Shown: positions 27,985 to 37,080, counted from the first letter of the stretch. The stretch is 64,000 nucleotides of DNA from a bacterium M00.F.Ca.ET.205.01.1.1 (GCA_004791255.1 SRUQ01000005.1:196710-260709); one strand, 5' to 3'. Numbers and translations: made by a program. Notes: a model not told the origin generated them from the sequence alone.

Positions 27985-29523
27985 TCAGTTCCGGGACCCA
28001 GCCAGCATCCGCGCAACGCGCGCCATGTCGGCGCTCATTTCGCGGTCGTCGTCGAGCGGGCTGACCAGCGCGCGCACGGCGGCATAGGTGCGTCGCGGCC
28101 CTTGCCCCATGCTGTCGACCACGCCGCGCAACTCCACCCCGGTCGCCGCGAAGATCAGTTCCATCGCCACGAGATAGCGCAGGCGTTCTACGATCTCGGC
28201 CGTCTTGGCCACCACGCGCGGCGCCATCGATGACTGGTCCTCGATGCCGTCGGAAACGGCAAGCGGGCTGAGCGACATCGGGTTGGCCAAATGCCGGATC
28301 TCGGCTTCCAATGCCGCCAGCGGTTTCTGCAATTCGGCGTAGCCCTGGCGGCTGCCACCCCTGGCCGACAGGAAGCGCGGCAGCTCCGCCGTTGTCGGCG
28401 ACATCAGCTTCATACCGCGGTTGGCGGTGCCGACCGCGCAATGCGCCAGCGCCTGGCCGAGTTGCTCCCAGGCCAGCGTCATCGCCGTCATGTCGAAATT
28501 GCCGTTCGAAACCACCCGGCCGGTCTCGGGCAGGATCACCGGATTGTCGCCGGAATGGGCGAGCTCGATCTCCGTTGCCAGCCTTGCCTGTTCGAAGGCG
28601 TGTAGCAGCCCGCCCCACACCTGCGGCACGCAGCGATAGCTGAGCGGATCCTGGAGCCGGCGCGCGGCGTTCTCTTGCCACAGCCCGCTTCCCGCCAGTT
28701 CCGCCCGCAGCCTGACGCCGATCTCGATCTGGCCGAACGCCGGCCGGGCGGCCAGCGCGTCCTCATCTATGGCTTTGACCGATGAGCGGAACGCCTCATA
28801 GTTCAAGGCGATGGCGGCCAGCGACCAGTCGATCAGGTTTGCAACTTCTTCCAGGCACAGGCAGGCCGTGCCGGTCGACAGGCTGTTGGCGACGATGAGG
28901 GCGTGGCCGTCCTTCTCGCGCAGGTCGAGCGGTTGGAGCCCGGCCAGCGCCAGCGCCTCGGCCGAGGGCATGATCTTGCCCTGGAACTCCGTCTCGCCGT
29001 CGCCGCGCAACGCCCGCGCCATATGGCCGAGATGGGCAAGGTCCGCCGCGCCGATCGATCCCCAGGTGGGGATCACCGGATGGACGCCGGCATTGAGCGC
29101 CGCCACCAGGCCCAGTACCACGCGTTCGGAAGTGCCGGTGCCGCCGGCGGCCATGCCAGCGACACGCGCCGTCATCAGCGCCCGCACGGCCTCGGTCGGC
29201 AGGGCAGGGCCGATGCCCATGCTATGGCTGAGCGGCACGCTGTGCTGGAAGGCGATCAGATCGGCCTCAGCCAGCGGTGTGTCGACACAGGCGCCAAGAC
29301 CGGTGGTGACGCCATAGAGTGGCTTGCCAAGCCCGGTGAGATGCTCGATCAGGGCACGGCTCGCCCGGATGCGCTGTAAGGCCTGCCCGCCCAGTTCGAG
29401 GCGGGCATGACGCCGCGCAATCTCGGTGACATCGGCCGCGCTGAGCGGCTTGGCATCGAGCATGACCATTCTGAGCGTCATAGGCGGCATCCGTGCTGCG
29501 ATTGGCTGTCCGGGCGCGGACAT
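27985..29523 (-). CDS. Aromatic amino acid ammonia-lyase family protein lacking the MIO triad
   Basis: Up to 512 residues; the ATG at 29479-29481 (MTLRMVMLD) is an alternative start. HAL-family features are LYGVTTGLGA (Tyr70), QDPLSYRCVPQV, NPVILPETGRVVSNGNF and IEDQSSMAP. The usual GSVGASGDLAPLAH loop reads GSIGAADLAHLGH at 155-167, one residue shorter. The Ala-Ser-Gly that cyclises to the MIO electrophile is therefore absent. Ammonia-lyase chemistry by the normal mechanism is not expected. It may be a lyase or isomerase of another kind, or inactive. It lies upstream of a GlxA regulator. Confidence 0.8.
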   Translation of the reverse strand: MSAPGQPIAARMPPMTLRMVMLDAKPLSAADVTEIARRHARLELGGQALQRIRASRALIEHLTGLGKPLYGVTTGLGACVDTPLAEADLIAFQHSVPLSHSMGIGPALPTEAVRALMTARVAGMAAGGTGTSERVVLGLVAALNAGVHPVIPTWGSIGAADLAHLGHMARALRGDGETEFQGKIMPSAEALALAGLQPLDLREKDGHALIVANSLSTGTACLCLEEVANLIDWSLAAIALNYEAFRSSVKAIDEDALAARPAFGQIEIGVRLRAELAGSGLWQENAARRLQDPLSYRCVPQVWGGLLHAFEQARLATEIELAHSGDNPVILPETGRVVSNGNFDMTAMTLAWEQLGQALAHCAVGTANRGMKLMSPTTAELPRFLSARGGSRQGYAELQKPLAALEAEIRHLANPMSLSPLAVSDGIEDQSSMAPRVVAKTAEIVERLRYLVAMELIFAATGVELRGVVDSMGQGPRRTYAAVRALVSPLDDDREMSADMARVARMLAGSRN

Positions 29524-29902
29524 GTCGCCTAGGTAGCACCGGTCGGGCCGCCTGTGGCAAGCCCCACCACTTTCTTCCGCCCATCCTGTAGGCGAGCTGA
29601 CCGGGCGGCAAGGCGGACCTCGACGCGCATCGGATATTTACGCAAGATCGCTATCGGCAGATCGGGACGCCATGTATGCGCGGTGTGAACCACGTCCTCA
29701 CCATTCCGATGCTGCGGCAGCGCTTCATCTCCCCTCGGTTTTGTCCGATTTTCCGGGGCTAAGCGCCGATCAGAAGAATATCCTCGGGTTTGGTTTGGAC
29801 GAATATCGTTCGGTCGACTCATGGTTTGACGCGCGCGCGAAGAAGTAGATGCCGCGCTCCAGGGCAATTCCAGGAAAGCGTGAAACGGCCGCCGAGAGGC
29901 TC
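29524..29902. other. Intergenic region without a supported gene
   Basis: 379 bases between the ammonia-lyase homologue and the zinc-type dehydrogenase gene, both on the minus strand. An open frame on the minus strand here has low-complexity, Arg-rich content and no ribosome site, so I do not accept it. The promoter of the ammonia-lyase gene should lie here, but I see no clear boxes or palindromes. Confidence 0.5.
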
Positions 29903-31012
29903 CTATGGATTTGGACCGCTCGCCCACGCGGAATCAGGCACCACCACCAGCTTGCCGACGAAATCCTTGGCGACGAAATCCGCCTGCGCGTGGTGGAAAT
30001 CGGAGAGCTTGTAGACGCCACCGACCAGTGGCCGGATTTTTCCCGCCTCGATGTATCCGACAAGGCGGCGGAAATCGGCGCGTGTGCCCTGGCTGGAGCC
30101 GTGCAGCTGAAGCTGTTTGAGATACATGGTCCTGAGGTCGAGTTGGACGACCGGGCCGGCGATCGCTCCGGCGGTGGTGTAGCGGCCCTCGGGCCGCAGG
30201 ATGCGCAAGAGGTCGTTGAAGATCGCACCGCCGACGAGGTCGGCGACCACATCTATCGACCGGCCGCCGGTCGCCTTGGCCACGGCTTGCGGCAGGTCGG
30301 CGACGCCGCGCGTGATGACGCCCTCGGCGCCGATGTCGAGCACCGCCTGTTCCTTGCCCTTGCCGACGACAGCATAGGGAATGGCGCCACGCGCCCGAGC
30401 CAGCTGTACGATGCCTGAGCCGACACCGCCGGAGGCGCCGGTGACAAGAATGCGCTCGCCGGCTTTCAGGCCAGCGCGCTCCAGCATCTGCTCGCCGGTG
30501 AGGTAGGCACAGCAGAAGGTGGCGAGTTCGACGTCGCTCATCTCCGTGTCGACGACATGCGCATTTTCCGCTGGCACCACCTGGTACTCAGCGTAACCGC
30601 CGTCGCGGCCATGGCCCATGTAATCGATGTCGGCGAGGGAATCGTCGTCGCGGTTGTAGATGGAGAAATCGACCATCACACGTTCGCCGATCCGATCCGG
30701 CGACACGCCTTCGCCGACAGCAGCGATGCGCCCCACAGTGTCGGTGCCCTGGATGCGCGGGAAGGTCAGCGTGTTGCCCTGGCGCCGCCATGTGGAGACC
30801 GCCCTCGCATCTTCCTCTGTGCCATAGGCGCCCTGACGCACCCAGACATCGGTGTTGTTCATCCCGCAAGCGCTGACCTTGACCAGCACTTCGCCAGCGG
30901 CAGGTACCGGCACCTTCACATCGGTGCGGTAGACGAGCTTTTCCGGTCCGCCGTGCCCGGTGAGCAGCACGGCGGCCATGATGGTGGGGACGGTCTTGGT
31001 CATGGCATTCAT
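29903..31012 (-). CDS. Alcohol dehydrogenase/quinone-reductase-like MDR protein in the doeCD operon
   Basis: 369 residues from the ATG at 31010-31012. The GroES-like domain includes VSACGMNNTDVWVRQGAYG and FPRIQGTDTVG; the cofactor domain has VTGASGGVGSGIVQLARARG. It is in the MDR superfamily. The start is 8 bases after the doeD stop, so it is cotranscribed with the ectoine genes. No role in ectoine catabolism is established for such a protein; oxidation or reduction of a side product or of hydroxyectoine is possible. The frame extends upstream without homology. Confidence 0.82.
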   Translation of the reverse strand: MNAMTKTVPTIMAAVLLTGHGGPEKLVYRTDVKVPVPAAGEVLVKVSACGMNNTDVWVRQGAYGTEEDARAVSTWRRQGNTLTFPRIQGTDTVGRIAAVGEGVSPDRIGERVMVDFSIYNRDDDSLADIDYMGHGRDGGYAEYQVVPAENAHVVDTEMSDVELATFCCAYLTGEQMLERAGLKAGERILVTGASGGVGSGIVQLARARGAIPYAVVGKGKEQAVLDIGAEGVITRGVADLPQAVAKATGGRSIDVVADLVGGAIFNDLLRILRPEGRYTTAGAIAGPVVQLDLRTMYLKQLQLHGSSQGTRADFRRLVGYIEAGKIRPLVGGVYKLSDFHHAQADFVAKDFVGKLVVVPDSAWASGPNP

Positions 31013-31020
31013 GGGCTGTC

Positions 31021-32400
31021 TCAGAGATTGGCGAAGACGCTCTTCACCGCATCGGTGGTTTTCGACACGACGATGTCGGCTTCGTCGCGGGTCAGGCAGA
31101 GCGGCGGCGCGAAGCCGAGAATGTCGCCCTGCGGCATGGCGCGGCCGATGACGCCGCTCGCTGCCAGCGCCGTGGCGATCTGCGGGCCGATCTTCAGCGA
31201 GGGATCGAAGAAGACACGGTCGTCGCGATCCCGTACGAATTCCACCGCCGCCAGCATGCCGTCGCCGCGCACCTCGCCGACGTTCCTGTGACCGCCGACC
31301 GCCTTCGCCAGTTCGGCGCGGAAATAGGCGCCGGTCTCGCCGGCATTCTTCACCAGATCCATCTCGTCGATCAGTTCGAGATTGGCGACGCCCGCGGCAA
31401 CACAGATCGGATGCGCTGAATAGGTCCAGCCATGGCCAAGCGAACCGAGCTTGTCGGACCCTTGCACCAGCACCTGCCACATCCTGTCGGCGACGATGAC
31501 GCCCGAGAGCGGCGCATAGGCCGAGGTCAGGCCCTTGGCGATGGTGATCAGGTCCGGCTTGATGCCGTAATGGTCGGAGCCGAACATGGTGCCCAGCCGG
31601 CCGAAGCCGGTCACCACTTCGTCGGCGACCAGGAGCACGTCGTACTTCTTCAGCACTGCTTGGATTTTTTCCCAGTAACCGGCGGGCGGCGGCACGATGC
31701 CGCCGGTGCCGAGGATCGGCTCGCCGATGAAGGCGGCAACCGTCTCGGGGCCTTCGGCCAGCATCATCTCCTCGAGCCTGTCGGCGCAATGCTGCGAGAA
31801 CTGCTCCTCGCTCATCGAGCGTTCGGCGCGGCGGAAATAATAGGGCGCCTCGGTGTGCAGCACCGGTGCGCGCGGCAGGTCGAAGGCGTTGTGGAACAGG
31901 TCGAGCCCGGTCAGCGATCCGGTCATCACGCCCGAGCCGTGATAGCCGCGCCAGCGCGAGATGATCTTCTTCTTCTCCGGCCGGCCGAGAACGTTGTTGT
32001 AGTACCAGATCAGTTTGATGTTGGTCTCATTGGCATCCGAGCCCGATAGACCGAAATAGACCCTCGACATGCCCTTCGGCGCGCGGTCGATGATCATCTT
32101 GGCGAGCGTGATCGAAGCCTCGGTGCCGTGCCCGACATAGGCGTGATAGTAGGCAAGGTTCTTTGCCTGCGCGGCGATGGCATCCGCGATCTTCTGACGG
32201 CCGTAGCCGACATTGACGCAATAGAGCCCGGCAAAGGCATCGATGCTCTTTTTTCCATTGTTGTCCCAGACGGTGACGCCTTCGCCGCCGGCCATAATGC
32301 GCGTCGGCGATTCACCCCGCGCGTGCGTGCCCATATGCGTCGAGGGATGGAAGAAGTGGTCGCGATCCCAGGCGGAAAGTTCGTTGGACTGATCGAGCAT
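31021..32400 (-). CDS. doeD: Class III aminotransferase, DoeD-like (diaminobutyrate transaminase)
   Basis: 459 residues with AAGGAG before the ATG. Class III PLP features are LFVADEVVTGFGRLG-like VADEVVTGFGRLG and LITIAKGLTSAYAPLSG, whose Lys binds PLP. Its place next to a semialdehyde dehydrogenase and beside enuR-ehu-eut matches the aminotransferase of ectoine breakdown, which turns L-2,4-diaminobutyrate into aspartate semialdehyde. By sequence alone it could also be a GABA or putrescine aminotransferase, so the name rests on context. Confidence 0.8.
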   Translation of the reverse strand: MLDQSNELSAWDRDHFFHPSTHMGTHARGESPTRIMAGGEGVTVWDNNGKKSIDAFAGLYCVNVGYGRQKIADAIAAQAKNLAYYHAYVGHGTEASITLAKMIIDRAPKGMSRVYFGLSGSDANETNIKLIWYYNNVLGRPEKKKIISRWRGYHGSGVMTGSLTGLDLFHNAFDLPRAPVLHTEAPYYFRRAERSMSEEQFSQHCADRLEEMMLAEGPETVAAFIGEPILGTGGIVPPPAGYWEKIQAVLKKYDVLLVADEVVTGFGRLGTMFGSDHYGIKPDLITIAKGLTSAYAPLSGVIVADRMWQVLVQGSDKLGSLGHGWTYSAHPICVAAGVANLELIDEMDLVKNAGETGAYFRAELAKAVGGHRNVGEVRGDGMLAAVEFVRDRDDRVFFDPSLKIGPQIATALAASGVIGRAMPQGDILGFAPPLCLTRDEADIVVSKTTDAVKSVFANL

Positions 32401-32432
32401 CTTTTTGACTCCTTGAAAGATCCGGGTGGGGT

Positions 32433-33926
32433 CTAGGCCACATCCAGGCAGAGATATTTGAGATCGGTGAAGGCCTCCAAGCCGTGGCGCGAGCCTTCGC
32501 GGCCGATGCCGGACTGCTTGACCCCGCCGAAGGGGATCGGCGCGCCGGTGATCTTGACGCGGTTGATGGCCACCATGCCGTAGTCGAGCGCGCGGCCCAT
32601 GCGGTGCTGGCGGGCGCCGTTCTCGGTCACGACATAGGCCACGAGCCCATATTCGGTGGCGTTGGCGCGCTCAATCACCTCGTCCTCGCTGTCGAATGGC
32701 GTCACCGCGGCGACCGGGCCAAAGGTCTCCTCGCGCATGATCAGCGCCGCGTCGGGCACATCGGCGAGCAGCGTCGGCTTGTAGAACAGCGGTCCGGCCT
32801 GATGGCGTCCACCGCCGGCAAGGCAGCGCGCGCCAAGGGCGACGGCGTCGGCGACCTGCTCCTCGACCTTCTTGACCGCGCGCTGATGCATCAGCGGCCC
32901 GATATCGATCTCGCCCGCAAGCCCATTGCCGGTCCGCAGCGCCTCGATGCGGCTGGCGAAGGCCGCGCAGAAGCGGTCGTAGAGCGGGCGCTGGACATAG
33001 ATGCGGTTGGCGGCAAGGCAGTCCTGGCCGGACGTCGCGAATTTGGCGTCGATGGCGATGTTCACGGCTTTGTCGAGATCGGCATCGGCAAAGACGATCA
33101 GCGGCGCGTGGCCGCCAAGCTCCATCACCAGTCGCTTCATCGTCGGCGCGCTCTGTGCCGCAATCAGCCTGCCGATTTCCGTCGAGCCGGTAAAGCTCAT
33201 GGCGCGCACGCGCGGGTCTTCGCACATCCGACCGACAATGGTCGCGGCCTTGCCGGTGACGATGTTGAAGACGCCGGCGGGCAGGCCGGCGCGCTCGCCG
33301 AGTTCGGCCAGCGCCAGCGCCGATAGCGGCGTCTCCGAGGACGGATGCGCGACGATGGTGCAGCCGGCGGCAAGGGCTGCCGCCGCCTTGCGGGTCAGCA
33401 TCGCCGAGGGAAAATTCCACGGGGTCACGATGCCGACGACACCAAGCGGCTCGCGCCGCACCATCATCTCCGCATCGGGCAGATGGCTGGTGACGCTCTC
33501 GGCGTTGAGGCGCTTGGTTTCCTCGGCATACCATTCGACGAAGGAGGCGGCGTAGTCGATTTCGCCCAGCGATTCCTGCAGCGGTTTGCCCTGTTCCAGC
33601 GTCATCAGCAACGCCAGGTCGTCCTTGGCTTCGATGATCAGCTCGAACCATTTTCGCAGGATTTTTGCGCGTTCTTGCGGCGGAAGCCTGCGCCAGGCGG
33701 GAAAGGTGCGCGCGGCGGCATCGATCGCCCTGGTCGTCTGCCGCGCGTCAAGCGCGGCGACGAAGGCGACGGTGGTGCCGGTCGCCGGATCGGTGACCTC
33801 GAAACTTTCCGCCGCTTCGCTCGCCGTCCAATGGCCGTCGACATAGGCCAGTTCGCGAAGCAGCCGGCGGTCGGTGAGCCGGTCGAGCGCTTCATGGCGA
33901 TGCGAGCGGGCGAAATGCGCGGACAT
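32433..33926 (-). CDS. doeC: Semialdehyde dehydrogenase, DoeC-like
   Basis: 497 residues, GabD-type ALDH. The base Glu is in VMELGGHAPLIVF and the nucleophile Cys is in SGQDCLAANR. A GGGAGG ribosome site precedes the ATG. In the ectoine route this enzyme oxidises aspartate semialdehyde to aspartate; by sequence it also fits succinate-semialdehyde dehydrogenase. It is the first gene of the minus-strand operon doeC-doeD-MDR. Confidence 0.82.
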   Translation of the reverse strand: MSAHFARSHRHEALDRLTDRRLLRELAYVDGHWTASEAAESFEVTDPATGTTVAFVAALDARQTTRAIDAAARTFPAWRRLPPQERAKILRKWFELIIEAKDDLALLMTLEQGKPLQESLGEIDYAASFVEWYAEETKRLNAESVTSHLPDAEMMVRREPLGVVGIVTPWNFPSAMLTRKAAAALAAGCTIVAHPSSETPLSALALAELGERAGLPAGVFNIVTGKAATIVGRMCEDPRVRAMSFTGSTEIGRLIAAQSAPTMKRLVMELGGHAPLIVFADADLDKAVNIAIDAKFATSGQDCLAANRIYVQRPLYDRFCAAFASRIEALRTGNGLAGEIDIGPLMHQRAVKKVEEQVADAVALGARCLAGGGRHQAGPLFYKPTLLADVPDAALIMREETFGPVAAVTPFDSEDEVIERANATEYGLVAYVVTENGARQHRMGRALDYGMVAINRVKITGAPIPFGGVKQSGIGREGSRHGLEAFTDLKYLCLDVA

Positions 33927-34056
33927 GGTCGAAGCCTCCCGGTTCGGTCTGATACGGGCAGACTATCCAAGGCAGGCAGACAGAGAGGCTGTTTGGAGGT
34001 TCGCTGATAGAGAGATTCTCTCTATTGCGCTGGCCGGGCAGACCGTTTCTCCGGCG

Positions 34057-34548
34057 CTACGTCGACGCCGGCAACAGGTCGGCTATGGGCAGCGCGATAT
34101 CGTCCTTCACCGTCTTGATGACGATGTAGGTGAAGTAGCGGTCGATGCCGATCTCGCGCTCGAGCAGGCCGTCGACCAGCCTCTGGTAGGCGTCGATGTC
34201 GCGCGCCATCACCTTCAGCACGTAGTCGACCCCGCCGCCCACCGACCAGCAGGCGACGATCTCCGGGATATCGCGGATGACGCGTTCAAAGCGGTCGAAA
34301 TCGGCCTGCCGGTGGCTGGCCAGCGTCACCTCCATCAAGACGGTGGCGACCGGTGCCACCACGCGCATGGCGATCCGGGCGTGGTAGCCGGAGACGATCC
34401 CGGCCTTTTCCAGCTTGCGCAGCCGCATCCAGCACGGTGTCGGCGATAGCCCCACCTGCTCGGCCAGCGCCAGCTTGGTGATGCGTCCGTCGCGCTGGAT
34501 GGCGTCGAGGATCTTCAGGTCGATCGGGTCGAGTTTCGCTGATGTCAT
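34057..34548 (-). CDS. Lrp/AsnC-family regulator of the ectoine locus (DoeX-like)
   Basis: 163 residues from the ATG at 34546-34548 (MTSAKLDPIDLKILD); the frame opens 10 codons earlier. The helix-turn-helix is KLALAEQVGLSPTPCWMRLR and the RAM domain follows (IVACWSVGGGVDYVLKVMA). Asn/Lrp regulators are regular members of ectoine catabolic clusters. It is divergent from the MocR gene with 83 bases between, and upstream of doeC on the same strand. Confidence 0.85.
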   Translation of the reverse strand: MTSAKLDPIDLKILDAIQRDGRITKLALAEQVGLSPTPCWMRLRKLEKAGIVSGYHARIAMRVVAPVATVLMEVTLASHRQADFDRFERVIRDIPEIVACWSVGGGVDYVLKVMARDIDAYQRLVDGLLEREIGIDRYFTYIVIKTVKDDIALPIADLLPAST

Positions 34549-34587
34549 CAGGCCCCACTTTTTCGTCCACAGTAGCATGACGGAGCA

Positions 34588-34619
34588 TGATTTCGATTGT
34601 CAATTGCACTGATTTCGAT
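34588..34619. promoter_or_regulatory. Direct repeats in the lrp/enuR divergent promoter
   Basis: TGATTTCGAT occurs at 34588-34597 and again at 34610-34619, 22 bases apart, about two helical turns. ATTGTCA (34596-34602) and CATGATTT (34586-34593) also occur here. The same two boxes recur upstream of ehuA. This is a candidate site for the MocR or Lrp regulator. Confidence 0.4.
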
Positions 34620-34631
34620 CTCTAATAAGCC

Positions 34632-36017
34632 ATGACATTGTGGCAACCCGATCCCGCACTCATAAGGCGGCCCGCCTACCAGTCGCTTGCCGACCAGTTC
34701 GCGCGTGCCATCCATGACGGGCGCCTCGCCAATGGCGAGCGGCTACCGACGCATCGCCGGCTGGCGGATGATTTGAAGCTTTCGGTGCAGACGGTCAGCC
34801 GCGCCTATGAGGAGCTGATCCGGCGCGGCCTGATTTCGGGCGAGATCGGACGCGGCAGCTTCGTGCAGACGCAGCGCCGCGAGCCGGAGCCGCCCTATCT
34901 GCCGGAGCGTCTCGGCGAGGTCATCGATCTCTCCATCCTGAAGCCGGTCTGCGAGCCGATGCATCTGGAGAAGATGAAGCAGGCGCTGGGCTGGCTTGCC
35001 GAAAACCTGCCGTCGAGTTCGGCGCTGTCCTTCCGGCCCAACATGGTGTTTCCGCGCCACCGCGCCCTGGCGGTCGAGTGGCTGAAACTGTGCGGGCTAG
35101 AGGCCTCCGCGCAGAACGTCAGCCTGACCAACGGCGCCACCGCCGGCATGACGGTGGCGCTGATGAGCGTCGCGCCGCCCGGCTCGACCGTGGCCACCGA
35201 GGCGATCGGCCATCACACGCTGGTGCCGCTCGCCCGCTATCTCGGCTTCAACCTTCAAGGCCTGCCGATCGACGGCAACGGCCTGATCCCCGAGGCGCTC
35301 GACAAAGCCTGCCGGCATTCCGATATCCGCGCTGTCTTCGTGCAACCTTCGGTCATCAATCCCACCGCAACCCTGATGGACGCCGCGCGGCGCGCCGAGA
35401 TTGCGGCGGTGGCGCGCAAGCACGACATCGCCATCATCGAGAACGATGTGCTCGGTCCGCTCGTCGAAGACCGGCCGCCGCCGGTCGCCGCCTTCGCGCC
35501 GGAGCGCACGCTCTACGTCACCTCCTTCACCAAGATCACCGTGCCTGGCCTGCGCATCGGCTATCTCGCCGCTCCCGACCGTTATGTGGCTGCCGTCGCC
35601 AACCGCCATCTTGTCTCGAACTGGATGGCGACCCCGATGGTGGCCGAGATCGCCACCAGATGGGTGACGGACGGCACCGCGATGGACCTCGTGCGCTGGC
35701 AGCGCGCTGCGCTGCGGCGCCGGCAGGATATCGCTGCCGAAGTGCTGGCCGGCGTCGACTACCGCGCCCGGCGCGACGGGCTGCATGTCTGGCTGCAACT
35801 GCCTGACGACCGCACTGAAGAGAGCTTTGTCGCCCAGGCCCGCCTGCAGGGCGTGGCCATCGCGCCCGGCGCCTCCTTCCGCATCTCGGACGCGCCCTGG
35901 CATCCGGCGGTGCGCATCTCGCTGGGGTCGACCACCGAAGGGGAACTGCGCGCCGGCCTCGGCGTTGTGACCAAGCTGTTGCTTGGCGATCCGGAGCACC
36001 TGCTGCTCGCAATCTAG
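34632..36017 (+). CDS. enuR: MocR/GntR-family regulator with PLP-aminotransferase-like domain (EnuR-like)
   Basis: 461 residues. A GntR-type winged helix at ~15-80 (RLPTHRRLADDLKLSVQTVS) is followed by an aminotransferase-fold domain. The PLP lysine is Lys301 in VTSFTKITVPGLRIGYL. EnuR of Ruegeria binds PLP and is induced by acetylated diaminobutyrate. Position upstream of ehuABCD-eutABCDE and divergent from the Lrp-doeCD side fits EnuR. It should control the locus negatively until the inducer binds. Confidence 0.88.
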   Translation: MTLWQPDPALIRRPAYQSLADQFARAIHDGRLANGERLPTHRRLADDLKLSVQTVSRAYEELIRRGLISGEIGRGSFVQTQRREPEPPYLPERLGEVIDLSILKPVCEPMHLEKMKQALGWLAENLPSSSALSFRPNMVFPRHRALAVEWLKLCGLEASAQNVSLTNGATAGMTVALMSVAPPGSTVATEAIGHHTLVPLARYLGFNLQGLPIDGNGLIPEALDKACRHSDIRAVFVQPSVINPTATLMDAARRAEIAAVARKHDIAIIENDVLGPLVEDRPPPVAAFAPERTLYVTSFTKITVPGLRIGYLAAPDRYVAAVANRHLVSNWMATPMVAEIATRWVTDGTAMDLVRWQRAALRRRQDIAAEVLAGVDYRARRDGLHVWLQLPDDRTEESFVAQARLQGVAIAPGASFRISDAPWHPAVRISLGSTTEGELRAGLGVVTKLLLGDPEHLLLAI

Positions 36018-36020
36018 CGA

Positions 36021-36158
36021 GTGCGCCGCTATTCGGGTGATGCCGGCCTGCGAAAGGCAGCCTCCTGCGCTTCCGGTACTCACGTACGAAAAGTACGCTC
36101 CGTTCCGGTTCTCGGAGGCTGCCGTTCTCGGCTCGGCCTGACCCGAATCCCGGCGCAC
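36021..36158. repeat. Large imperfect inverted repeat between enuR and ehuA
   Basis: The outer arms 36021-36038 and 36141-36158 pair in 16 of 18 positions. The middle arms GGCAGCCTCC (36056-36065) and GGAGGCTGCC (36114-36123) are perfect. The inner GTAC pair is at 36084-36087 and 36093-36096. The whole 138 bases can fold into one long hairpin. It starts just after the enuR stop codon. Confidence 0.8.
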
Positions 36159-36200
36159 TCGTCGGCGCAGGTTGCTCTAGAATTGTGTGGAATGGGAAAT

Positions 36201-36236
36201 ATTGTCATGGTATTATTTTCCCAATTGACATGATTT
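36201..36236 (+). promoter_or_regulatory. Candidate regulatory boxes upstream of ehuA
   Basis: ATTGTCATG (36201) and ATTGACATG (36224) form a direct repeat 23 bases apart, the second running into CATGATTT (36229-36236). TTGACA at 36225 could also be a -35 box. ATTGTCA and CATGATTT are shared with the enuR promoter region. Confidence 0.4.
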
Positions 36237-36288
36237 GGCGCGTTCCGCATCGTTAAGGGCACAGGCTTCTCCAGCAGGGGAAATTCAT

Positions 36289-37080
36289 TTGTCCACAACT
36301 GCGCCCATCATCAAGGTCGACGCCATTTCGAAGAGCTTCGGCGCCTTCAAGGTGCTGGACGGCCTGTCGATGCAGGTCATGCCGCGCGAGAAACTGGCGC
36401 TGATCGGCCCGTCCGGTTCGGGCAAGACGACAATCCTGCGCATCCTGATGACGCTGGAGCGCATCGATGGCGGCCACATCCAGATCGAGGGCGAGCAGCT
36501 CTATCACATGGAGCGCAACGGCCAGCTGCTGCCGGCCGACGAGCGCCATTTGACCAGGATGCGGCAGAAGATCGGCATGGTCTTCCAACTGTTCAATCTG
36601 TTTCCGCACAAGAGCGTCATCGACAACGTCACGCTGGCGCCGATGCTGACCAAGGGCACGCCGCGCGCCGCCGCCGAAAAGCGGGCGATGGAACTGCTCG
36701 ACATGGTCGGCATGGCCGACAAGGCGAAGGCGATGCCGGCACAGCTTTCCGGCGGCCAGAAACAGCGTGTGGCGATCGCCCGCGCGCTCGCCTTGCAGCC
36801 GAAGATCATGCTGTTCGACGAGGTGACATCGGCGCTCGATCCGGAGCTGGTCGAGGAGGTGCTCAACGTCTTGTGGCGGCTCTGCGCCGAAACGGACATG
36901 ACCATGCTGCTGGTCACTCACGAAATGGGCTTTGCCCACGACTTCGCAGACCGGGTGCTGTTCTTCGATCGCGGCAGGATCGTCGAAGAAGGCAAGCCCG
37001 ACGAGATTTTCCGCAATCCCAGGCAGGAACGCACGCAAGGCTTCCTGAAGAAGATCATTGCGGCCGGACATCGCGTCTGA
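36289..37080 (+). CDS. ehuA: Ectoine ABC transporter ATPase EhuA
   Basis: 263 residues with a TTG start at 36289, chosen because CAGGGGA lies 7-8 bases upstream and homology begins at TTAPIIKVDAISKSFG. Walker A GPSGSGKTT, signature LSGGQKQRVAIARAL and IMLFDEVTSALDPEL mark a polar-amino-acid-type ATPase. It is followed by the binding protein, two permeases and the eut genes, the known ehuABCD order. Confidence 0.88.
   Translation: MSTTAPIIKVDAISKSFGAFKVLDGLSMQVMPREKLALIGPSGSGKTTILRILMTLERIDGGHIQIEGEQLYHMERNGQLLPADERHLTRMRQKIGMVFQLFNLFPHKSVIDNVTLAPMLTKGTPRAAAEKRAMELLDMVGMADKAKAMPAQLSGGQKQRVAIARALALQPKIMLFDEVTSALDPELVEEVLNVLWRLCAETDMTMLLVTHEMGFAHDFADRVLFFDRGRIVEEGKPDEIFRNPRQERTQGFLKKIIAAGHRV

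Noticed and set aside
29529..29927. Minus-strand frame of 132 codons in the gap before the ammonia-lyase gene
   Set aside because: No ribosome site, no homology that I recognise and overlap with the end of the dehydrogenase gene.
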